From: Sphaerolaimus hirsutus
Taxonomy: Eukaryota; Nematoda; Chromadorea; Monhysterida; Sphaerolaimidae
Direction of reading: 5' to 3'
Length of the DNA stretch: 64,000 nt
NCBI GenBank assembly: GCA_964036195.1
Contig: OZ038455.1
Coordinates: 12,975,855 to 13,039,854 of the forward strand
Shown here: one piece after another, positions 56,114-64,000 of the stretch
How positions within the stretch are numbered: the first letter of the stretch is position 1
How the letters are laid out: every line of letters begins with the position of its first letter
Made by a program: the position numbers and the translations under genes
Notes under the pieces: model-generated
The model's input: the letters and a program-made list of their open reading frames with translations, nothing else
The model's database searches: none
What the model was told of the DNA's origin: nothing

Positions 56114-56229
56114 GGATGACCTGACAGCCAGGGTTCTATTGGGGGGGGGGGTTGTAACCCACCGGCCATCAAACGCTCCAGCTAACTATTTATTTATCCC
56201 AGGTAGGTTTGGAACGGGTGGTTCCGGGT

Positions 56230-56450
56230 GCCAATGATTGTGACCGTGATTTTTACCGAGACTAGTGACGGAAAAAGCACCAGGACTTTGGCGCCAAGTG
56301 CCAAAAGCGCCACGGCGCTCTCCCGTACCCCAGCGCCAAGCGCCAACGGCGCCACAGAGAAATGGCGCCAAGCGCCATGCCGGTTTCGCTTTGGCGCTAG
56401 CGCCAGCGCCAATGGCGCTTTTCCAACGCAACCGAGACCATGGTAAATGG
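56230..56450. repeat. GGCGCC palindrome array
   Basis: Dense TGGCGCCAAGCGCCA-type units between GTGACGGAAAAAGCACCAG and ACGCAACCGAGACCATGG. All six frames are open here because of the repeat, not because of coding. Confidence 0.6.
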
Positions 56451-56459
56451 TCCGGTTTC

Positions 56460-57900
56460 TGCCCTATATTTGACCCAATTCACCTAAAATCACTTTGGTA
56501 TATTTATACCTTTTTGCTTATTACCACCTTCAAAATCACTAGTTAATGTGTTTAATTGCCCAGTTTAAGCTATTTTTGAACCTATATGCCAATTTTTAGT
56601 AATTTTATCACTTTTCCTTATTTTACATGTTGAAAAACCCATTTTTTCAGACATTTACCCCTCTATATGCATTTAGAGCAATGTACTATTTATTTATCTA
56701 TCTGAACCACCACAAGGGTCAAAATCCACAATACTGCGATTTCCATCGTAACGACCTGACGGCATTATCTTTCAGGGACTCGTCAATCACCCGAATTTTG
56801 AATAGAAATAAAATAAAAGATAAAAATAATAGCAAAATATGTTTTATTGAACTACCAACGATGCCCATTATCCCCTACATAACCAAAAGACAGTTATCCA
56901 AGTAGGTTTTATAGCAAAAAATAATGTCACTACACATTTTGAAAGGCCCATTAGATTACTTGAACGGCCCCTCAATTTTCTTGCTATTATAAGTAAATAT
57001 CTGTAAATTTCCAAGGAAACCATGGGAACAGATCGTAGAGTTCCCAAGGAAAAACTATAATTTTTAATACGTTATAACTATGATACACCCGGTAAAAAGT
57101 AACACATGATCACATATATTTTGTATAAAAACATCTAAAAATAACATCAAAACGTATGATAATTTGACATGCCTGAAACAGGGGAAAATCCTCAACGCCA
57201 ATCGGGAATCTCGCTGAAAATGGAGGAGAAATTATATTTCCAATCGTAGGGGATAGACGGGCCGCCGATATGGAACAATCTGCGCCTCGCAATTTAGCAA
57301 TTATTTTAATGATCCCGATTTATTTTTTAAAAAAGCCGATTTTTTATTATAAAAATCACTGGTTTCAAAATTAGTCACATTTTTCGTTAAAATCGCCTCT
57401 GACGGGATATAGATGACCAAAAAGTCATATAAATTGATAGCCAGTGCACACTTATGCTTTCCGTGGTAATATAATTGATGTAGAGCTTTGGAAAAGCTTG
57501 GGAGTCAGTTATTTTCAATTTCAAAAGTAATTAATTTGTTATATTTGCTGTGTGCATTATATTTCATCGACTATTTGTAATTTATTTGACGGAAAATACA
57601 TGTTCTTACTGAGAACACACGGTTCCATTTGCATTTATGTTTGATATGAAAACGCAGAATTACTACATATGTATACTTCCCGCGATCATTTAAAGGCCTA
57701 CCTTACACGCTTGAAAGCACACAGAAAGTGATGCTACACCACCATGAAAAAGCAAATTGAATGCATAAAACTGAGCGCTGTGGCACGCAATTTTTTTTTG
57801 CATTTTACCTAATGAATGAATACCAAGCGATTTACAACAAAAAAACTAAAACAATCGCTGGGGCACGTCCACCATAATCACTAGCCCACCAAAAGCCCAA
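56460..57900. other. Gene-free stretch
   Basis: AT-rich, includes a diverged copy of the GATAGATAGC-element core (56460-56720). No exon supported up to the donor site of the next gene. Confidence 0.45.
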
Positions 57901-57905
57901 CTCAC

Positions 57906-58017
57906 TCGGACATGAAATTGACAGAACCGGTCGCCCGCAGTTCCGATCTAAGTACGGCGCCAATGTCGCACCACTGCGAATCCGCCGGCTGCTCGACGCT
58001 CACATCTGGCAAGCGGC
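57906..58017 (-). CDS. Unrecognised gene, exon D
   Basis: Acceptor CGTTCGCAG, consensus donor GA/GTGAGTTG. It encodes GRLPDVSVEQPADSQWCDIG then AVLRSELRATGSVNFMS. Strong splice signals on the minus strand support the strand of the whole gene. Confidence 0.6.
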
Positions 58018-61000
58018 CTGCGAACGATTCTCATAATTCGATAGAACCGATGCATTTTAAGCTGCAGATTTTTTTTAGCGAGGGGGTAGGGTTCAAACGG
58101 GGTCCCGATTCCGAATCCCGATAATTTCCGGGAGACGGCAGTTCCGATTCCGAAACGCCAATCCCGATCCCGAAAAACTTCCCTAATCTTAGGAAATATT
58201 AGGAAAAAAAGTGAACCGAAATATTAGTGTGCCTTTTAATGCCACTGCTCTTATTCAAGTGTGTCTGAAGACCTTTTTGTGAAAAATTACAGAAAAACCC
58301 TTTTTACCAGAACTTAGGACAAAATCCGGATACCGTGACCAGGATCCCGGGATAATCCAGATCCCGGTCCGAAAAATCCCGTTTGAACCTTACGAGGGGA
58401 GCGAAAAAACCCGCCCCATGGGCCATGACCGCGATGAAATTGACCGTTAAAATGGCTATGCTTGCCATGTTACGGTGGCATGTCGATGTCAACTAGCGTG
58501 TGTGGGCCCAATGTGCTTTTACGCCCAAAGGAAACATAAAATGAGCGGGCGAGCTAACCGTGGGGCGAGTGCGCGTCCACCCAGGCGGTGACGGGCGTGG
58601 CGGCGCGCTGTCTGCCCACCCTGTCGCCCTCGCCCAAGGTGAGCGCCGACAACGTCGGGTCGCTGTGCGTGTCCGTCACGGTGCGGCTGCTCGACGTGAG
58701 CGACGAAGACGACGTCGATAACAGCGCGGGCATTCGCGTGCACAGCGTGTCTGGTGCGTGGGGCATTCGTCAACAATATGCTTTTTTATTATTCACACGT
58801 TACATTAGGGTTGGCACATTTTTTTAATCAGATTTTTTTAAATCACGGGGCGGAAACTGATTTGAAAACTAATTGAAAAAATCAAAATGAAAAATTTCTG
58901 GTAGCCTTGCACTAGGTATTTTGCATTTTTTTGCGCGCAAGCGCGCAATTTTCAATACACATTACCATTGGTGGTGTTTTCATCGGTTTTGTGGCATTGG
59001 CGCTACGCACACTGAAGCCGAAATATTCGGCATACGCACGTTTTTGACAAATGCCGAATTAAATGCTGAATAGAAAAAAACTTGCTGAACTCAAATCGTC
59101 CGTACTCTTGAAAATTAGGCGGTTTGTCAATTCAGCATGTATTTCAGCATTCAAAAGATGCGTACACTTTTTCATGCGGAAACATTCAGCAATAGGATAA
59201 AATCTCAAATGCTGAAATGCAAAGATAAACGAGGATTGGTTTTTGAGATCTCGGGATCGGATCGGGATTGACCTTTTGGTATCGGGATCAGGATTGGTTT
59301 TTGAGATTTCGGGATCGGGATTGACCTTTCGGGATCGGGATTGGCATTTTTCGGGATCGGTAATGGCATTTTTGAAAACATTCTAATATACACGTTTTTT
59401 GCCAATGTTTTCACAAAACAGGCTCAAAAACACGTCTGGATGCCAGAAAAGAGGCATAAAGTGGACATTGGTTATAATTTATTAATGCAAAAAGGGCATT
59501 TAATGAGGTTGACCAAATTTTCTGGGATCGGGATCGGGATTGTATAAATTTTTTCTGGATCGGCATTGTGATTTTGAAAGTTTCTGGATCGGGATCGGGA
59601 TTGGCTTTTGAGATTTCGGGATCGGGATCAGGATTGAGGTTTCAGGATCGGGATCGGGACCACCAAATCCCGAAATGTTTTAGGATCGGGATCGGGATTC
59701 CGTTTCGACCCTAGTGCCAACCCTATCCAATATACATAATCACTATTGTCTATTGACCAAAGTTGATGCTGTACAGAGAATGTAACTAATTATATCTTGT
59801 CATAAAGTTGACATCAAAAATTGTCATCAATTATATCTTGTCACACACACTAGTCAGGGGTAGGAAAGGGGGGGTTCCCCCCCCCAAATCGCCCAGCTAT
59901 CTATCTATTCCAGAGGCCGCTCAGCTATCTATCTATCCCGGAGGCAAAATTTTGGGCTACTATCCCCTAAACCCCTCCCCCCAATCGGCCAGCTATCTAC
60001 CTATCTGGAGCGATTTTTGGGAAACTATACCCTAATTTTCGCTCAAAATCGCTATTTTCATACCTATATATAGATTTTCACCTCCAAAATCACTAGTTCG
60101 TGCATCTAACTGCCTATTTTGAGCTATTTTTAGTACTATATGTCCTTATATACCCATTTTTAGCCATTTTTCACCTACTTTCAGCAATTTTTCTCCTTTT
60201 CCTCCCTTCTATGCCTATATATTGAGCCCCCGCGAACCCCCCCCCCCAGAAAAATTTTCAGCTATCTATCCCTCCAGAGGAGTGATTTGCTATCTATCCA
60301 ACACCCAGGAGGGCCGAAAACTAGAATACCCCTGACACTAGTTGACATCAAAAATTGTGTCAACTAAATTTTCGATAATTATTGGTTTTACTTGGCAGCA
60401 GGGTTGGCAAAATCTCAGAAAAAAAATCAAATACAATTTTTATACAATTTTACTACAATTTTAGTAAAAAGAATTTCACAAAAACTAATCCTGGTCACAA
60501 AGAATAAAAAATAAAAATAAAATAATAATAAAATGGAAAATTGAAGAATAAAAAAATAAAATAAAAATGGAAAATTGAAGAAAAAATAAAAATAAAATAT
60601 AATTTATTTACAATTTTACTGCAGTTTCAGTAAAAATAATTTTACTAAAACCAACCCTGCTTGGCAGACGCTACAGTGTATGCACAACTTCATGTGTGCA
60701 GTGGCAAAAAGGATGAAAATTGGGGTTAAGGGTGACTTCTAGTGAAAATTATGGTCATCGTTTTCAAAAATACTTACTTTTACATTTTCCCATGGAAATA
60801 AAAGTAAAAAATTCTACTATACGTTTTCTGCACTCAGGAGTGACTAAAAATGAATATTTTACATTAACTTTGAAAACATTGATTACTTTCAACAATCTGG
60901 TTTGCAGGCATGCTTAGGGTGACAAATTTCCGTTTCCGTTTTCTGCAGGCAAATTTTTTCCATTTTCCATTCCGTTTTCCGGTAATTGAATTAATTTTTC

Positions 61001-63947
61001 CGTTTTCCGTTCCGTTTTCCGACTACAAAATTTTTTTCCATTTCCGTTCCTGTTTTTCTGGCTAATTATCCCTTTTCTGGCTAAATTTTCAGTTTTTCTG
61101 CCTTTTTCCGGCTGAATTTTCAGTTTTTCTGCCTTTTTCCTGTTTTCAGGCTCAATTTTCAGTTTTTCAGCCTCATATTCCCCTTTTCTGGCTCAATTGT
61201 CTGTTTTCTGTTTCAGCCAAACTGGTAAACATGCATGCAGGTTTTCAATTATGTGACTTTTTCCATTTTCCATCAAAATTTCAGCAATTTTTAGCATTTC
61301 CAGGAAATTTCCACAATTTTTTTTGTTTTCTGGCAAAATTTCATTTTTCCATTTCCAGTTTTCCGGCCTTGTTTTCCTTGTTGCTGAAATTTTATTTCCG
61401 TTTTCTGGCAAGTGCAAAAAAATTTCCGTTTCCATTTTCCATAACAAATTTTTTTTGACACCCTAGGCACGCGCTGTTCCAATGTTTATCATTACTATTC
61501 GCTCATGTATAGGGTTCAAATGGGATCCCGATCCCAGATCCCGTGAAATTCCGGGATTTACCAGTCCCGATCCCGATCCTGAAACCCCAATCCTGATCCC
61601 AATCCCGAAATCTCAAAAATACCAATCCCGATCCCGAAAGTTTTCAAATCCCGATCCCGATCCCGAGAAACTCCCAAGTCCGGGATCCCGATCCTGGAAA
61701 AATTAGTGGAAATTATAAAAAGTGAAATAATGACGTTTTTGCATGCAAAAAAGTGGATGCAAACCCCCAGCGTCAATTTTATGCCACTTTTCTGGCATCC
61801 AACAGTGTTTTGAGACCTTTATGAACAACTGTGAATGCCAGAAAAATGGCCAAAATTTCTATCCCTAGAACCCAATCCCGATCCCGGAAAAATGCCTATC
61901 CCAATCCCGATCCCGTGACCCCAATCCTGGCCAATCCCGATCCCGAAATCTCAAATTACCAATCCCGATCCCGATCCCGAAATCTCAAAAAGTGAATCCC
62001 GATCCCGATCCCGAAAAGTCAATCCCGTTTGAACCCTACTCATGTACACAGATTGCCCAAATTCCCAAAATGGTTCGTACGTTTTTTCTGTTTACACACT
62101 GTTGAACTGTGCTGAACTACAATATCTCAAGAATGAGCAGTTTTTAAAAAAAATTTATGGTCTTCATTTTTGAAGATCATGTTCATACATGTTCATAAAA
62201 AATGTTTCATGAAGATGTATGAAAAACTAGATGAGATCTGGATCATTTCACAGCAGTAGATTTTCTGCCAATTGCTGAACTGGTTTGCTGAAATGAAAGT
62301 GTCTGGATACAATTTTTTCACAAGATGCTGAAATGTTAAATTCAGCATATGACCAAAAATGCTGGAAAATCATCTAAATCCGTCCGAATTTGTCCGAATT
62401 CGTACGGTTGCTGAATGTCTGGACCCAAAAATGCTGGTCTAAAACCGTCCGAACAGCATTTTTTTAGTTCGGATTCGGCAGATGAAAACGTGCGTATGCC
62501 GAATATTTCGGCTTCAGTGTGCGTAGCGCCATTTTCAGTGTAAAAGATTGCATTTATTCATGCTACCGTGTAATAATAAGCCGTGTAGTAAATTATATCC
62601 AGCCAATGTGCTACTTCTACAGTATGTAGCATCACTGTCAATGTATGGAAATCACTGCTTATACTGCTATCCCATGACTCCACAGTCATAATATGCCCAC
62701 AATAGACATAGCAATACATTGTCTGACACTTAACATACACATATTTTTTCTCTATACCCCCATTTTGGGCGATTTTTAAAAAAATCTGATTTTAATTTAT
62801 AAAAATCAATTTTTTTTAAATCAAGGCGTTTTAAAAAATTGATTTTTTCCAACCCTACGTTACATACAAATATTCAAGCATTTGGGTTCTAAAAGTCGAT
62901 AAATCATGAAATTTTGAAAATTGAGCTTGGCACGGAAACGGCATCTAGAGGAGAAGCACATTTTTCACGATTTTCCATGTTTTTCAGTATCATTTGGCAC
63001 TTGTTAAAGTGCCCCATTTTAGCAAATTTAAACCAATAAGCAAAAATTTTGCAAAAATCTCCAACAAGAAGTCGATAACTCAATGCTGTATTCAGCAAAG
63101 TCAATAAGTGAACTTTTATAAGTAACAACCCACCGATCTCCAGTTCATTTTCATTCCTACACGCGGGCGCATTGGGCTCATAAACCCCAACCCCGGGGGG
63201 CAACTTAGAAGTCCTCCCGTTGGGCAAGTTGGCGTACGGTTGGTGCGCCTGGGTGAGCGTGATGTCGCACAGCCGGTGGCGCCACATTTGCCCCGCGCCG
63301 TTGCAGCACGGCTGCCGCTGGGCGCCGTTGGCTACGCACTCGCCGACGGGGCTGGACGCGCCCGCCTGGCCGCACTGCATGAACTCGCACACGCCGTTGT
63401 CCTCGTTCGTCTCGCTGATCAGTCTGCGGAGTTGGGGGTTGGTGAGAGTGCGGATTTGATGGCGGTTTTGGTTCGACTAGGGTTGGGAAGCCGACCCGAC
63501 CCGAAACCGAAACGTTTTTGGCAGCGAAAGCCGATAAACGTCAGTACATCAGTGGCGCACGATTGTCGAGAAATTTTTCGGTCTACAAATTTGACAATAC
63601 TTTTCTTATAGCTCGATTTCGATTGAAAAAGCGCTCTCCCCAATCTCAGCGCGGACATCACATTATACAAAAACGCCCGCAACGCCACTATTATATACCG
63701 TATTTCTTCTAATAGAAGAGCGCCGTTCTATTTTTCGTCAACTTCGTCATCTGCCGTTCTACAGGAGGTGCCGTTCTATTAGAAGAAATACGGTATTCAT
63801 AGTAACACGCACAGACCTATCGAGCACGTGTGTATCATAGGGGGCCTGCTGGCCACCAGTGGTGGTGCTGCAAGTGAACGTGTAGTCGCGCGGCGACGGC
63901 GCCGAGTAGCCCGAATGGCACGAACCCGACTGGCCCGATGAGTGCCG
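57906..63947 (-). CDS. Unrecognised gene, partial: four phase-compatible exons
   Basis: Exons 63817-63947, 63134-63423, 58559-58750 and 57906-58017 are GC-rich, have splice-like borders, and join with matching phases at all three junctions (241 residues). The translation has serine-rich parts and a cysteine cluster (CEFMQCG, GECVANG, PCCNGAG, RLCDITLT). I do not recognise a family. The 5' end lies past the window and no stop codon exon was found on the 3' side. It converges on the GT92 gene. Confidence 0.55.
58087..58392. mobile_element. TAGGGTTCAAACGGGG hAT-like MITE, degraded GATCCC array
   Basis: TAGGGTTCAAACGGGG to CCCGTTTGAACCTTA, duplication CGAGGGGG/CGAGGGGA (7 of 8). It lies in the intron between exons C and D. 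Confidence 0.82.
58559..58750 (-). CDS. Unrecognised gene, exon C (serine/threonine-rich)
   Basis: Acceptor CACGCACCAG. It encodes DTLCTRMPALLSTSSSSLTS, then TVTDTHSDPTLSALTLGEGD and TPVTAWVDAHSPH. The donor CACG/GTTAGC is weak. The opposite strand is also open with a plausible acceptor and a good donor, so strand rests on phase continuity with exons B and D. Confidence 0.45.
59230..59712. mobile_element. Diverged GGGATC-array element
   Basis: GGGATCGGGATTGACC units and a right end TTCCGTTTCGACCCTA. The left TIR is missing; the core resembles that of 4115-4735. Confidence 0.6.
59855..60334. mobile_element. CAGGGG hAT-like element (GATAGATAGC type)
   Basis: CAGGGGTAGG to AATACCCCTG, perfect 8-bp duplication ACACTAGT (59847-59854, 60335-60342). 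Confidence 0.88.
60399..60659. mobile_element. CAGGGTTGG hAT-like MITE
   Basis: CAGGGTTGGCAAAATCTCAG to TAAAACCAACCCTG, perfect 8-bp duplication CTTGGCAG (60391-60398, 60660-60667). The interior is an AAATAAAAATAAAA array. Confidence 0.88.
60915..61465. mobile_element. TAGGGTGACA element with TTTTCCG array
   Basis: TAGGGTGACAAATTTCCG to TTTTTTGACACCCTA, flanks GGCATGCT/GGCACGCG (6 of 8). The interior repeats TTTTCCGTTCCGTTTTCC and, further in, TTTTCTGGCTCAATT. Confidence 0.72.
61510..62038. mobile_element. hAT-like MITE, GGGATC array, opposite orientation
   Basis: TAGGGTTCAAATGGGATCCC to CCCGTTTGAACCCTA, perfect 8-bp duplication CTCATGTA (61502-61509, 62039-62046). Same core as 4115-4735, reversed, with shorter arrays. 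Confidence 0.93.
63134..63423 (-). CDS. Unrecognised gene, exon B (cysteine-rich)
   Basis: Acceptor AACTCCGCAG. It encodes LISETNEDNGVCEFMQCGQA, then GECVANGAQRQPCCNGAGQM, WRHRLCDITLTQ and on to CRNENELEI. Donor ATCG/GTGGGT, phase 1. Eight cysteines in 96 residues suggest a disulfide-bonded or metal-binding domain. Confidence 0.65.
63697..63793. mobile_element. 97-bp CCGTATTTCTTCTAATAG MITE
   Basis: CCGTATTTCTTCTAATAGAA and its exact complement, TA on both sides, with GCCGTTCTA units between. It lies in the intron between exons A and B. Confidence 0.82.
63817..63947 (-). CDS. Unrecognised gene, exon A
   Basis: Possible acceptor GCGCGCAG. It encodes RHSSGQSGSCHSGYSAPSPR, then DYTFTCSTTTGGQQAPYDT and HVLD. 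Donor GATAG/GTCTGT, phase 2. The acceptor is uncertain; the frame is open towards the window edge. Confidence 0.55.
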
Positions 63948-64000
63948 CTGCGCGCGTCGATTTCATTGTTGACATTGGATATATTCGAGCTTTTATAACG

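Larger units (their letters stand above)
58999..62530. mobile_element. Element with long TIR GGCGCTACGCACACTGAAG, 3-bp duplication
   Basis: About 45-bp near-perfect inverted ends, GGCGCTACGCACACTGAAGC and complement, flanked by ATT on both sides. It contains 59230-59712, 59855-60334, 60399-60659, 60915-61465 and 61510-62038. Confidence 0.8.
58806..62857. mobile_element. Outer TAGGGTTGG hAT-like element containing nested elements
   Basis: TAGGGTTGGCACATTTTTTT to TTTTTTCCAACCCTA, perfect 8-bp duplication CGTTACAT (58798-58805, 62858-62865). It fills most of the intron between exons B and C and contains 58999-62530. Confidence 0.87.

Noticed and set aside
56186-56546. Overlapping open frames on both strands in the GGCGCC region
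   Set aside because: Caused by the GC-rich palindrome array.

Overview
This window is animal nuclear DNA. Coding exons are GC-rich and split by GT-AG introns; the rest is AT-rich and crowded with short inverted-repeat transposons. I find one complete predicted receptor gene, one complete predicted glycosyltransferase gene and part of a third gene. The receptor is of the sex-peptide/myoinhibitory-peptide (SPR) type, a family known mainly from protostomes, so a protostome invertebrate is the best guess. I cannot name the phylum. No bacterial-type operons, tRNA, rRNA, CRISPR arrays or intact transposase genes were seen.

Layout. (1) 1215-12412, minus: an 11-exon class A GPCR gene. The exons join in frame to exactly 1830 bases (609 residues plus stop). 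Four of its ten introns (12028-12287, 7534-7756, 6068-6810, 2840-3779) are copies of one hairpin transposon whose ends carry the splice donor and acceptor, so they are introners. (2) 12.4-43.7 kb: about 31 kb with no confident gene, packed with hAT-like MITEs, TA-duplicating MITEs, long hairpin elements and degraded repeats. (3) 43750-51228, plus: an 8-exon GT92 (DUF23) glycosyltransferase gene, 1365 coding bases (454 residues), with a signal anchor. (4) 51.2-57.9 kb: transposons, no confident gene. (5) 57906-63947, minus: four phase-compatible exons of an unrecognised gene that continues past the window edge; its 4.4-kb intron is a stack of nested transposons.

The transposons share a theme. 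Several families carry conserved terminal inverted repeats (TIRs) but fill the interior with arrays of a short unit, often around a self-complementary core. The TAGGGTTCAAACG family has perfect or near-perfect 8-bp target duplications (hAT-like). It occurs with three unrelated internal arrays: GGGATC, CGATATT and GGTCCC. Other families carry CGGTA, AACGTTTT, TTTTCCG or GTA-rich arrays. The introners follow the same plan: one set of ends, with either a CTGTAAAATGTCATG-type or a GAAGTGAAATGGC-type interior. Two introner relatives lie outside recognised genes. One (42282-42494) has a CCAGGT duplication on both sides, which would supply both splice sites and let splicing restore the original sequence.

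All exon calls come from reading the sequence, reading-frame phase agreement and remembered family motifs. No database search or expression data was used.
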